A DNA stretch of 64,000 bases from Thamnidium elegans. Lineage: Eukaryota > Mucoromycota > Mucoromycetes > Mucorales > Mucoraceae. The notes below the pieces were generated by a model. That model did no database searches and had not been told where the DNA came from. It worked only from the letters and a program-made list of their open reading frames with translations. The position numbers and the translations under genes are program-made. The stretch covers positions 124,001 to 188,000 of the forward strand of contig JAIXMG010000016.1 in NCBI GenBank assembly GCA_025201345.1. Reading direction: 5' to 3'. Positions 46,701 through 58,986 of this stretch are shown here, piece by piece. The number at the start of each line of letters is the position of its first letter. Positions within the stretch are counted from its first letter, which is position 1.

Positions 46701-48089
46701 AAAATCTTTATTACTCAACTTTTCTAAACGACCACTGAGATTAGGACGTGCAGAATCTTTGTAAAGTTTAAATAAATCATCAATCTCTGCCATATATTCC
46801 TCTACTTTGGTATTCAAGGTATCTGTAATTCTCTTTTTAGCTAAATCTACTTCCTTGGTTGATTCCATCTTTTTCAAATAATCGCCATCTAAAGACTTTA
46901 AGGTTTCATCAATCTTGATGGCATTTTCTGATCCTTTACTTGCCTCTCTTGCAGCCATACGTTCACCCAATTCATAAATTGTAGGCACAACCATCTTCCA
47001 AAGATCATTTGTCATATTATAAATTTCATCCAATATCTTGGGTACAAATTTTGACATAAATTCCTTAACGCAGGCCTTGAGTGTTTCCAAATGTTGCTCA
47101 AACAATCCATCTACCTTTTTGATTTCCTCTTCAGTCGATTTTTTATTTTTGAATTGAGTTTGCTCTTTAGTCCAAAAGTCTACAAATGAAACGTATTTTT
47201 GGTTTGCTACAAATGCATCAATTTGCTTTTGACAACCTTTTCCCATTACTTGAGCACGTCTTTGTTCCAATCCTTCCAGTTGTTGTAAAAATCTATTCAA
47301 AGGATGCCAAGTGACCTCTAAAGCTAAACTTAATTCCTTTAAAGCCTGGTTGACAGCATTAGCTTCATGTTCGTTAAAAATAGCACGATCGACTTCAAGA
47401 TCAGCAGGGGTCTTTGCGGTTGGTTTAGAGTGATGACACGTAGGAGTAGTATGTGATAACAAAATATCACCAGTCAAGTTTTTAAGTAAGTGAAAACAAT
47501 CAGAAGGTAAACAAAGAGCTTGTCGTTCAATAATAAGAGGATCCAATAACTGTGAAGGATCTTTTGGATCGTCTACCAAAGGGATGGCATCGGGATACGG
47601 GTTAAATTCGACAGGTTCAAAAGTATCTGGTAAACCAGTATATCCACTAGGTAATGTCATCCATAATTGACAACCTTGCAAGATTTGAGAAACTAGGCTT
47701 TGGTCATTATCGGCATCGGCACTAGACCAAGACGCAGCCAACTCTTCAAACTTCTTTCCAAGTAAAGAAGAACGTTCCTTTTTAATCATGTTTTCTTGGT
47801 CATGGTCATGTTCGTCAGTACAATCGCAGTTGTTATGGTGGTGAGAAGAAGCGATATAGTTGATTTGGTATTTTCCGGCTGTTAGAGTAGTAGTAGAAGG
47901 TGTTGGTCCACCGTCTGGTACGATTTCCTCTTGTGTCTTTGCGCTCCAAACAAAGTGTTTCTTATAAATATACTGAGCCCATTCACGACAGTAAAGACTT
48001 CGCGTTTCAGTATCACAAGCTCGAAAACGGCCTAATTCCTTTGAAATAGCACTTTGTTCTACTCGTAAAACTTCAATTGGTGTTTCCAT
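43717..48089 (-). CDS. GW/WG-repeat protein with two CCHC zinc knuckles
   Basis: Two exons, 43830-48089 and 43717-43776, giving 1,439 residues. Residues 1-~640 are mostly helical with a His/Cys patch (HHHNNCDCTDEHDHD). A Lys/Pro/Glu/Ser-rich part (~650-860) contains KSPEPVKTAVVK-type repeats. Residues ~860-1207 are disordered and hold 21 tryptophans, about ten in GW or WG pairs (GGWGS, PPGWN, ASWGP), plus PPGLN motifs. A coiled coil follows (~1240-1330), then two CCHC knuckles at the end: CGNCGETGHESTAC and CRYCGSSEHLSELC. GW/WG repeats bind Argonaute in GW182 and Tas3; CCHC knuckles bind RNA. An Argonaute-binding role is inferred. Start METPIEVL at 48089; the upstream in-frame extension is poly-Lys. 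Confidence 0.8.
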
Positions 48090-48206
48090 TTTATCAGTAA
48101 AGAAAAAAAAAACCAAAAAATAAACAAGTCGGTTTTTTCGATTGAAAACTTTTTTTTTATCGACCATTTCTAAATTTGGAATACACACCTTTTTTTTTTT
48201 TTCTAA
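48090..48206. promoter_or_regulatory. Short divergent promoter, GW/WG and coiled-coil genes
   Basis: Only 117 nt separate the two start codons, with T and A tracts and no obvious TATA box. The two genes probably share regulation. Confidence 0.4.
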
Positions 48207-49921
48207 ATGTATCAAAAAAGACGATCGAGCCATTTAACAGAAGAAGAAGACGAAGAAGACGAATGGGAAAGAGAAGCCTCTACATTGTAAGTAAAATAAG
48301 AAATGAAAAGAAAGTTGATATACACTTGCTTATTTTTTTATTTTTTTTTGGTAGTAGCAGCAGTAGTAGTAGTAAACGCTCACAACCAAACTTATTTGCA
48401 AAACACATCGAAACATTAGATGAACAGTACAATGTATTAAGGTAAAAAAAAAGGGGGGAAACAAAAGAAATAGAAAGGGAGTTGGTATTGATAATTGTAT
48501 ACCTAGTGATACGACAACAAATTTAGAAGAACAGCTTAAATCATTAAAAAGTACTCTACTAGAACTTGAGAGTGAGGAAGAAGGTTTAATACTAGAACAA
48601 CAAGAGGTAAAAAAAGAAAGTGAATATACGTTAAAGAAAAAAAAAAACTTCCTTACACGATTCATTAGTTTATTCAAGCTATAGAAAATAAAGTATCGAC
48701 TATAAAAGTAACAGATGATAAAGAAACAATTGACGATTATATCAAAAGAGACAAAATATTATGCGACAATGTACAATCACAATTAGACCATTGGAAACAA
48801 CTGTTTGAATCAAGGTTGGATCAAGAAGCTTCAGCGGGAAAAAAGATTAAAAAATTGGTGCATGAATACAGATACACTGAATTCGATGTCATTGATTTGA
48901 CAGCTCAAATAGAAGGTTATCAAGCGCGTATTCGTTCATTGAATCACGAAACATTAAGGTTAAATGCTTTACCTCATATTCTACCTATACTAAAGTAAGT
49001 CTATTATTATCATTATTATTCTCTTAGTAAGGAGTAATTGACGCTGTAATTAAGATCGGAAACAGAGAATTATAAAGCAGAAATGCAAAAAACAACCAAA
49101 TTACTTGAAAAACTAGAACAAGAATCGATTAAACCATCACTAATAGAATTATCCGAATTAAAAATTGCGGCACCATTAATACAAGACCAATTCGAAAAGG
49201 CAATTGAATATGCAGAATTATTAAAACGAGACTTAGTTAAAATAATTGATGTGTTGATTAAACAGCGAGCGATTCAAACGTTTATTTCGTGTATTGATCA
49301 AATAAAAAATGAAGCAATTCCTAATTCGGATTCACTAGAAAATATAGTTGCCACAATCAACTCTTTATTTTTGAAAGATACAAAAGAAACCGAAATCAGT
49401 ACGGATAATACTCAATCACAACTAACCGAAAAATTACTAGATGATTTTCTTGAATCAAAAGATAATACGTTATATAATCGTGATATGACAATGGCTGATA
49501 AAATCCATGCATTAAAAAAGTATCAACTAAAACTGAAAAACAGATGGTCGCAAGACTTTGATTCTTGTTTAGACGCTATAACAGAACTGTAAAGTATTTT
49601 ATCTTGAAAAAAAGTATATTTGACGTGTTAACCTTTTTTTTTTTTTGTAGTGATGGACTAAGAATACGATTATCAGATACTTTGTTTGTTCATTCTCATT
49701 CAACAGATGAATTAGTCTTGACACCTGAATCTTATACCACTTTACAAGCTGAACTTGAATCTCGTATAGATGAATTAACAGAAAGAATGTCTGTATTGCA
49801 GAATGAAATAGAAGACCCTGATCAAAATGCATTATTTAAAAAACGAGTAAAGTTATTCTCTGCTTATTATACTGATCCTATTGATTTTCTTGATTTAATA
49901 GAAAAAGAACATAATAAATAA
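48207..49921 (+). CDS. Large coiled-coil protein of unknown function
   Basis: Six exons: 48207-48286, 48355-48441, 48507-48606, 48669-48994, 49055-49588, 49651-49921; 465 residues. The N-terminus is acidic (TEEEDEEDEWERE) followed by a Ser run. Most of the rest is coiled coil (LEEQLKSLKSTLLELESEEE, ELLKRDLVKIIDVLIKQR), ending with LTPESYTTLQAELESRIDELTE and a short tail. Exon 2 begins at overlapping acceptors (48355 or 48358). Shape suggests a structural or microtubule-related protein, and one of the larger augmin subunits was considered, but no diagnostic motif was found. It is divergent from the GW/WG gene and convergent with the fumarate reductase gene (74 nt apart). Confidence 0.7.
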
Positions 49922-49995
49922 AGCAATGCAAGTCATGAATATGGTTTATTTTACAAAGTATGATTTACTTTTTTTGTTATTATTGTTTTTCTTTG

Positions 49996-51620
49996 TTAAT
50001 TTTGGGCGTAAAGAGCGGCTTGACGACCTGCTGTTCTACCAAATACAACACACTCTAATAATGAATTACCAGCTAAACGGTTATGACCGTGAACACCACC
50101 TGTTACTTCACCTGCACCATATAAACCACCGATCTCTGTTTTATCCTCTCTTAAAATAGCTGCGTCTGAATTAATGGAAAGACCGCCCATCGTATAATGA
50201 ACAACTGGTGTAATCATTGCAACCCAATAAGTGGTAGGTTTAGCGAGTACCAAACGACCAGGGAAATTAGTCTTACCAAACTGATCAGGTTCCTTGTTTT
50301 CAAGATGCTCATCATACTCTTTTAATTCTTTTTCAAGTTCCTCTGTATCCACATCCAAGGTCTTGGCTAAATTTTCAACACCTTCTACTTGAGTAAAGAA
50401 TCCTTTGGAAGCATAGAATCCCAAAGTACTCTTTCCAAATCCTTCTACTGCTTCATCAGTTAATACCATATAAGCACCAGTATATTTCTCAGGTAAAGTC
50501 TTGCTCATTAAACTTTCAACACGACTATGAACTGACCCTGTTTGACGATAAACAGCAGAAGAAACGACATCACGAAGAGTAAGTTCATCAGTAAAACGTT
50601 TACCTTCACCATTTAAAAGAATACCACCGTAAGCACGAAGAGCTTCGGGAGCCAAGAATTTAGTGGGTGCAGTAGGATTACTGGGATCGATGAAACCAGT
50701 AGGATGGACTTGAACTTGGTCCTAAAAAAAAAAATCTGATTAGAAAATGCAAAAATAAAAAGAAGGGGTCTTACCATATCCCGCATTTCAGCTCCGACAG
50801 ATAACCCAAGACGAACACCATCACCACTTGCCCAGGGACCATTTGTAGTAGCAGTATCAACTAACTGAGGAGCAAACTCGCTTAAAAGAGAACTCTTGCC
50901 ATCAGGTAAATATTTACCTGTTTGACCACCAAACCCACCACTTGTTAATACAACAGCATCGGCATGAATATTTTCTTTTGTTTCTTCCTCCGTCTCTGGG
51001 TTCTTTTTTAAAACCTCAACACCAATCACTTTGATTTGATCAGTATTAGTTATTAAGTTTAATACGCGAGTGTTAGTCAATACTTCAATATCATTGAAGG
51101 AAGTAAACTTTTTCTTGAGAGTATCAATTAACTTCCAACCAACAGGTACAGGACGTCCATTTTGTGCAGGACAACGATGCGTACGACCGTGAGAATGACC
51201 ACCACACCGCGAAACAGTAGTTAAATCTAAAGTAGGTTTACCAGGTTCAACTTCACTTTGCTTTACTAACCAGTCAAGGGCAGGTCTACTTTCATCTACC
51301 AATTTGATAACAAGATCTTCGCGACAGATACCAGCACCAGATTTTAAAGTATCCTGAATAAAAGCGTCACGAGAATCATTGTTTAAAGGTTCAACAGCAT
51401 TAATACCCGAGGTGGCCTTCATAGAATTACCACCGATACTCTTTTCTTTTTCAATCAAGATAACCTTTGTGTTTCCTTGGTTGTGTGCTTCAATAGCAGC
51501 TGTAAGTCCAGCTAATCCACCGCCTACTACAATCACTGTCTTTTGTTGACTCATACTAAAAAATCTGTTATAAATAAAATAAAGAATAAATACAAAAAGT
51601 AAATGATGCAATAACTTCAT
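49996..51620 (-). CDS. Fumarate reductase (Osm1/Frd1 type), N-terminal anchor
   Basis: Two exons, 50775-51620 and 49996-50721; 523 residues. An FAD-binding motif VVVGGGLAGLTAA follows an N-terminal hydrophobic stretch (LLFVFILYFIYNRFF). The active-site region shows RCGGHSHGRTHR, and the C-terminus AGEVTGGVHGHNRLAGNS is typical of the flavocytochrome/fumarate-reductase family. The enzyme reduces fumarate to succinate with FADH2/FMNH2 and regenerates oxidised cofactors without oxygen. Two in-frame starts are visible: the ATG at 51620 includes the hydrophobic leader, the ATG at 51554 (MSQQKT) omits it. Yeast Osm1 has the same layout and is dual-targeted. No splice option removing the leader keeps the frame. 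Confidence 0.92.
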
Positions 51621-51914
51621 TTTTTTTTTTAAAATAGAAAAAAGGAAAAAAGAAACTCTGGGACTGGGTTCTTTTTAAAGTTTGAATTGCTTTTTTTTGT
51701 CATGGCATGATTTTTTTTTTTTTTTTTTTTTTACCTTATAAGCAATATGTTAGTGCGAATAAAATTAGGTTTAAATAATCGTGTTGATAAACGTTTGGTT
51801 GTAAAGAGAAACATATTATTGTTATTTTTTTTAAAAAAAAAGCAGTTTATATATATATTTTATGCGAAAACAAACCACGTGATATAAGATACACTTTTTT
51901 TTTCTTTTTTTTCC

Positions 51915-53171
51915 TCACCAGGAGGATTCGTTCCACATAACCTTTTTATCTAAACCATCTGTCCAATTTTCACGTAAAATAGTCAAAATTTTATCCTTTT
52001 CAGCCCAACGAGCTCTTAACCAATCACCCAACTCTGCTTCACCCGATGGTAAATCCTTGATAGCAAATCGTCTACAATGTACATGGAAATCATACTCTGG
52101 CCATAACGAACGTACATGAATACGTACCATACTAGGTGCTTGCGTAAATGATTTTTTATGTTGGCGGTGTCTATAAGCAATTGTAAAATCATATACATAA
52201 TCAACATGAGAACCTCTAAATTCATTCACACACGAAACAAATCCTTTGGTTCTAGGCAATAAAACATTATCCATCACTGGGTATCCTCTTTGTCTAGAGA
52301 AGTTTTGAGCTTCGTAAAGCTTTTTTAGTGTAACACGAGATCCTTCGACATAGTTGATAATCCAAGCAGGTGTCTCTAATCTCTTCATAGAACTAAATGT
52401 AGCATGAATTCTCTTTTGATCCTCGGTCCAATTACGACGGACGTAAATAAATCCAGCCAACTATATGTACTTTGTAAGAAAAAAGGATGGTCAGCGTTTG
52501 AAAAAAATAACTTACCCACATACCCCAACCAAAGAAGGGTAACTATAGTAATATATTAGTCATCGTATATTTTTATATATCTCGGTTTTGTCCTTACATA
52601 TTTGACTGAATCCTTGACAAAGTACTAAAATATACGTTAAAAAAAAAAAGATCAGCAAAAAAAAACTTTAATTTGTCTCAGCTGGCAAACTACTTACTTT
52701 ACAGTTATCAAGCATACCTCTTCTTGTAGCGAGGGCGTTAATCAAGTAAATATCAATCGAGGATTGGTGGTTACATACAACAAGTGCATTTTCTTTTTGA
52801 GGTATTTTATCTCCAGAAAAAGTAATATGTGCTTTTTTACGACGCTTTTATAAAAAAAAATTAAAAAAAGAAATGACAAAAAAAAAAACGTTTAGTTAAT
52901 GATCTTACCTCGAATACGTATTGCATGATTCTCCAAACTGTACCGACAAGTTTCGAGTTAATTCTAACCATTAAGCGTTCAGAAAATGGTCTCAATACAA
53001 AAGAAGAGATTTGAATCATATTCAAAGTACCTGCCATACTGAAAATAAAAACTGTCAAACAAAAAGTACGGCAAAATAGGATTATTAACCTTATTTTCTT
53101 TACCCAAAAAGTGTTACACTGTAGAATACAGCGTTGATAGTATCGGATACTCCACGGATAACGACGCTCAT
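51915..53171 (-). CDS. PlsC-family lysophospholipid acyltransferase (AGPAT-like)
   Basis: Six exons: 53104-53171, 52909-53038, 52698-52844, 52598-52624, 52516-52542, 51915-52460; 314 residues. Motif I is NHQSSID (NHx4D, the catalytic His-Asp pair), and EGSR fits motif III. A C-terminal VxPRTKGF motif is also family-like. An N-terminal hydrophobic region (VIRGVSDTINAVFYSVTLFG) suggests ER membrane insertion. Such enzymes move acyl chains onto lysophosphatidate or related lysolipids. Two consecutive exons are exactly 27 nt. It resembles AGPAT3/4/5 and fungal Cst26-like proteins more than Slc1, but the substrate cannot be fixed by eye. Confidence 0.85.
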
Positions 53172-53380
53172 AATTATATGTAAAAAGAAAAAAAGAAAAC
53201 AAGTGGTTTTTTTGACAAGGGCCGAAACAATGCGCGAGGGATTAAATAAGAAATTAAAAAGTTTAAATAGTCCGAGATTTTTTTTTTCTTTTTGACGTTT
53301 TTAATTATTAAGAAAAAAAAATATATAGTAAAAAGATGTAGTATTAAGATTATATAATATGTATAAATGATTATAAGAAA

Positions 53381-55261
53381 TTAGAGCTTCTCGTTGTAAC
53401 CTTTGCTACTAAAAGAAGTAGTTTCATTTAAATTGGTATGTCCACTAACATTATCTACAATGACTTCACGAGAAGAGTTCATTTTTTCGTGGTGATGAGA
53501 TTGATCTTCGTCAACAATGACGTGTTTTGGCTCATCGTCTTCAAAATCATACTCATCAGCGTTGAAATCGAATTCTTCTCCCTTAGCCTTAGCGACCAAG
53601 TAACGGATCCAAGTAGGTAAGAAGGGACGACCAAGAGCAGCAGTCCACCAATCTTCACGTTGAGAGTAGTCGGGACGAATATAACCACGAGAGAGCTTAT
53701 CAACAATATAAACAAAGCCGTTGATGATAATGTAAGAAAAGATACCACCAATAACACCATAAGCAATAGAGTAAGTGAAGGGCATAACAGCTAAAGTAAT
53801 AAAAGCGGGGATAGCATCTCCAGGATAATCCCAGTTAATATTACGAACACCTGAAAGCATCATGGATCCAACAACGATCAAGGCGGGACCAGTAGACCAA
53901 GGAGGGAAACTGGCGAAAATGGGCGAGAAGAAAATGGAAACAAAGAAACCGAAACCGATAGAGATGGCAGTGATACCAGTACGTCCACCTTCAGCAATAC
54001 CAGCGCCAGATTCGACAAAGGCAGTACAGGGAGAACTGCCGAAACAAGCACCGATAGAAATAGTAACAGCATCACACATAAATGCAAAGGTGGAATGTTC
54101 AAAGTCACCGGCCTTATCAGTGAAACCACCATAGTTGGCCATAGAATACATTGTACCGGTAGTATCCATAATATCAACATAAAGGAAAGTGATCAAGGCG
54201 ATCCAAATATCTTTACCGCTCATATCAAAATTGAATTTACCGAGAACGCCACTCATATCATGAACAGAGACAACCTTCTTGAAGAAATCGAACATGAGGT
54301 CACCTTGTACGGTATGAGGGAAATAGGTGACAGCATTATCACGAGGCCATGAAGTAATAGCAATAAAAATAATAGCAATAAGAATAGCACCACGGACACG
54401 GTATAAGAGCAAGATACCCATAATTATTAAACCAAGGAGACCCATATAGGTAGTACCACTGGTCATACGACCAAATTGACAGACACCATCAGCGCTAAGA
54501 GCTTCTTTAGGACAAGCACCTAAACCAACCAATGTAGATTTATCGAGTGTGACAAGTCCGATACCAGCAGATCTTTGTAAACCGATAAAACATAGATAGA
54601 GACCAATACCGCAACCCATAGCAATTTTAATACTCATAGGAATAACTCGAGCAAGCCATTGACGGATACCAAAGATGGAAAGTGCCAAGAAAAGAAGACC
54701 TTCGATAAAGACTGCAGCTAAAGCGGTTTCGTAACTGACCTTTCCAGATCCATGGTATCCAACAACGGTATAAGTAAAGTAAGCATTAAGACCCATACCA
54801 GGGGCCATACCAATGGGAAGGTTAGCGAATACACCAAGTAAAATACTGGAGACCATTGCAATAATAGCAGTAGCCATAATCATATCTAACTTGACCTTGT
54901 AAACACAAGCCATATATTCTTCGTTAAGATCACAAACAGGATCAGCTTCAGTGAAAGGACATTCACAAGTTCCTCCACTGTCACTGATAATTGCAGCATT
55001 GACTGAAATAATATAAGCCTTTTTTTTTAAAAAAAAAAGAATGGATAAGAGTAAGTTAATTGAGTTTTTTTTTTTTCGGTTTTTGATCTATCGTTTTCAA
55101 AAGTATTTTACCATAGCGAAGAAAGTAGTTAAACCAGCACGAATTTCGGTTAAAAACTTGGTGCCTTTTCTTTCACGTCTAGCTCCAGAGTTCTCCAATT
55201 GAAAGTATTTGCCTGCTTTTGAGTGAGCAACATAATCGTTTATTTTATCGGACCAAGCCAT
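53381..55261 (-). CDS. AzgA-family purine transporter
   Basis: Two exons, 55112-55261 and 53381-55018; 595 residues. The N-terminus (GARRERKGTKFLTEIRAGLTTF) leads into about 12 hydrophobic segments. Family signatures include FFAMAYIISVN, GMGLNAYF and DIMDTTGTM. The cytosolic tail is acidic with a His run (DEDQSHHHEKM). Fungal AzgA is a plasma-membrane H+ symporter for hypoxanthine, adenine and guanine. The acceptor at 55019-55020 in an A-rich run was chosen over a later TTTCAG because it gives AMAYIISVNAA, the conserved start of helix 1. Substrate preference is inferred from family. Confidence 0.94.
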
Positions 55262-55905
55262 GATGCTGTAATTTTTGATTTATTAATCAATAATAAATAA
55301 AAAAAAAAGAAGTAATGGAAAATAAGGTTGAAAAAAAAAAATTGGACAAGGAAAAAGAGACAAGAAAATAATAAATGGCAAGGGCCTAATCAAACCTTTT
55401 TATATGATTTTTTTTCATGTGTGTAATAAATCTGTTTAGAGTCATACAACAGATTTGAATTTGGAACCACAAGAGGGATTGGTGGAAAAGTAACCATCTC
55501 CGCACTACCATATATGTAACAAGGTGCTTTTTTTTTTTGTAGATGGTGAGTAACTAAATTATTGGGACTAGCAACCTTATTTTCTAAATAATTTTGTAAG
55601 GTGATTTAGCAAATTATCTATATGTTTGCACTACCGTGGCCTTAGAAAGAAATATAGGAAAGAAAACGAAAAAATTGATTGTAGCATTTTGGTATTTCTG
55701 TGTTCTCTTTTTTTTATTTTTATTTACTCACTTATCAATGATATTCTTATATATAACTTGCAACATGTTATTTTAAAAGATATTTATTACCAAGAGATAA
55801 ACAATAAGATAAAGTATATCAATTATACATGCTGTATTTTCATGTTTCAAGGAATACGGAATCTAACACTGTCTAAATTCAATAGGGTGAGAAAATAAAA
55901 GATTT
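55262..55905. other. Promoter side of AzgA gene; no gene seen
   Basis: About 640 nt of AT-rich DNA upstream of the AzgA start, with several homopolymers. A weak frame at 55626-55898 has no recognisable feature. Confidence 0.35.
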
Positions 55906-55909
55906 ATTT

Positions 55910-57540
55910 ATACTATTTCTAGGCTTGACGTTGCTTATTATAATCTATCCTTACTATTTCAGACGGGGACATGTGAGGATAAAAAATTCGGTATGGCAAA
56001 AAGATAACAAAAACCATAATCTTTATTTCTTTTATCATTCTCTTTTCGTTAGATTACAATTATATTCTCTAAAAACTTTGTAGTATCAAGTTTATGAAAT
56101 CCAGAAGAAAAAAAAACAATTTCATCTTTTGTTCTTAACGACGAATTTGTTTTCGATTTGTTACGTTCTATGGAGTTTCGCGGAGGCAGTCGTATCAATT
56201 CAACTCCGTCTATTTGTTACACAATAACACAAAAGATCAAGACAAAAAAAAAATATTTTTTAATACAGAAGCTTTTCACGAGTTATTGATTGATCAGTTT
56301 CTTAAGTGATTGACTGTACAACGACTTTTTTTTTAACAGTGATTCCATACGTCCTTTTTCTTTACCTTATTCATCTTCTATATATAAGTAACTCAAACGA
56401 TGGTACGGAATTCAGGTACTCATAACTTATAATTCGAGCAGATGGATTAAGAAAATAATAGCTATGAATCTTTATCTATTAAATCACTTAGTGATATAGC
56501 ACGAAAAAATGCCTATCATACCCTCAAATATGTACAACTTAAATCTCATCAGAGAGTTCAACAGACTACACTACTACATTTTCTGTCACTTCACTGAATT
56601 GATTAGTTACGAATAAAATCGCTCTTTTTTTTTAAAAAAAAAATAACAGGAGGAATGATTCGTTATTAAATTATAATTAGAGCGATTTATTCTTCAAGAA
56701 ATAAGATATTATAGGGTCCATATAAATACGAAATCTCGACGAAACGTATTTAAGACTATCGTAAGCCGTTATAATTTAATTAGTGTTCACAATACTACAA
56801 GCTTGTCAATCATAACAAAACTTTCGAGGTCTAACCGTGCACGAATAGTATTATTTACAATGAGAACTTTTTAAAACCGTAGCTGCACAAAAAAGAAAAG
56901 CATATGAGATTACTGGCAGTACATAAAAAAAAAAGCTCTCACTTATACCATATTTCGGAGCCAGGAAGAGTTGCGCATTGCCCATCAAAATACTTAACTT
57001 GGACTAGTATTTTGCTGACCCGAGAAACGACGCATCATCTCAGGATCTAGAATGTATTTTTTTTTTATTACATTAAATGATATATACGAAATTGATAGAA
57101 GTTCTATATTAGCATAGTAAGATAATAATCTTTGAATGAACTTGCTAGAGTATCGAAATAAACATATGGTTAAGCTGATTGAACAGAAACGCTGTACATT
57201 GAAATAAAAAAAATTTCTTAATCTTTTGAGTCATTGTGTAACAAATAGACTGAGTTGAATTGATGCGGCTTCTACACCTGCTTGTAGCAACTAGAACATT
57301 TAACAAACCAAAAACAAACTAGTCTTTGAGAATAAAAGGTAATTATTTTTTTCCTGGATTTCATAGAGTTACTAAAAGTTTAGAGAAAAATGCAATTGTA
57401 ATTTAGCGAAAAAGGGGATGATATATATATATAAAAAGATTATGTTTTTGTTATCTTTTTGCCATACCAAGTTTTCTTATCCTTGTATGTTCCTGTCTGG
57501 AATAGTGAGGATAAACTGTAGTAAGCAGTGTTAAGTTAAG
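55910..57540. repeat. 1.6 kb foldback element with long inverted arms
   Basis: The left arm (about 55910-56260) is the reverse complement, with divergence, of the right arm (about 57200-57540). Strong matches: CGGTATGGCAAAAAGATAAC (55989 onward) against TTATCTTTTTGCCATACC (57458 onward), and the complement of 56190-56235 against GTGTAACAAATAGACTGAGT (57236 onward). The middle contains a small hairpin near 56600-56690 (AAATCGCTCT/AGAGCGATTT), so most of the element may be one decayed palindrome. No transposase frame is inside. It resembles a foldback or large MITE. Confidence 0.7.
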
Positions 57541-58986
57541 TTAGGGAATGGTATAAATGGGCTTTCCTATTAAATTTAAACATTGTTTAACCTTTTTTTT
57601 TTTTACTTTTTGGGTTGTGAAAATACGTACATAGCAGATATACTTTATCTCGTCCTAAGATCTTTAAAACTGTATATCTTTATGAAATTCATTGATAAGT
57701 GAATAAAAAAAAGAACACAAAAATACTAAAATGTTACCATCATTTCTTCGTTTTTTTTGTTCCTATAATCCTTTCTAAAGACATGGTAGTGCAAACATAT
57801 AAGGAGCGGGTTTATAGATTAGTTATAGTCGTGAATCACCTTAAAAAATAAGGTTACACTTTTGTGTTAGTTTCAATTAAATTTTTATATATATCATCTT
57901 AAATTTTTTTTATAATAGATTACACACGCGGTATGGAAAAGTAATGGGGAGATCTTTGCTTTGCTATGTATTAATGTTCTTATTTGGAGAAAATAAGTCA
58001 AAACCTCGTGTTTTGGAAAAGCACTTTACATATCGGTAGTTTAAAACCTTATGCTCTATTCTTTAGATCTTTACTTGGTATGTCTTTACGCTGTTCTCAG
58101 AATCTATATGAGTGTACATTTAATTCCTTTTTTTTTTTTTACGTATCACTCGTTTATTATTTTAGTGTTTTTTTTTGGTCATTTTAAGATATTTCTCGAA
58201 CTATTATATCAAACTAACATTTCTAATAAGGAGTGCGGTCTGTGCGGTCCCAGGTATTTTATAAATACTCTAACTTTAACAGTTGATGTTCCATGATTAA
58301 AGTTAGCTTAATTTAGAGCGTTTATGGTAATGAGGAAGATGCATGTTACGATTATGATCTCTTTATCTAATAAGGTTCGAATTCTTATCGCGACAGTTGA
58401 TACACTGAAGATTAACCATTCAGTAACAAGACTCAGTTCAAATATATATATATTTATATGTAAACCACTCAAAAACCACTGACTTTAATAAGCGGGGGAG
58501 GAAAAAAGAATAGTAATACTAAGGAGTCGATTTACGTCAAATTTCGATAATCACCTACTATACCGATAAATAAAATTGGGATAAATTTTTAGAGGTTACT
58601 ATCAAAAGTTAGTTTCTTTTTGGTTCGATAGATATAGCAGAATTGAAAGAAAATCGACTTGTTTTTTAATGTAAACTGTAGTACGAAAACTCTATCTGGA
58701 GAGAAATCGACGAAAAAGATGTTACTGAAGGGTATTTGACGTCTCTGTATCCATTTATTTTGCTGCCAAATGTTCTCAAAAGAAAAACTCTGAAAACTCC
58801 AACAATAGAATAGCCCTGTTGTTTTTTATTTAAAATATCAAAATATTATTAAAGCAAAAAAGAGAAGTATAATAAGAGATATCGATCTGCACGTTTTTTC
58901 TTTCAAAAAAAAAGAAAAGAAAAGAAAAAGATAACCCATCTTCTCATTTTCCCTCTTTATCCTTCTTGCAAGAATTTGATAGATAG
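57541..58986. other. Gene-free region
   Basis: About 1.4 kb AT-rich. Frames at 57984-58296 have no supportable homology. A TTCGAATTC stretch at about 58376 looks like a tRNA T-loop but has no cloverleaf around it. Nothing else recognised. Confidence 0.35.

Noticed and set aside
48090..48233. N-terminal extension of the GW/WG protein
   Set aside because: It is translated from A/T homopolymers (poly-Lys, poly-Phe) and overlaps the divergent promoter; no true ATG with good context is present.
57984..58296. Two overlapping short frames
   Set aside because: They overlap in different phases, are Phe-rich through a T tract and match nothing recognisable.
58374..58384. GGTTCGAATTC resembling a tRNA T-loop
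   Set aside because: No acceptor, D or anticodon stem can be formed around it.
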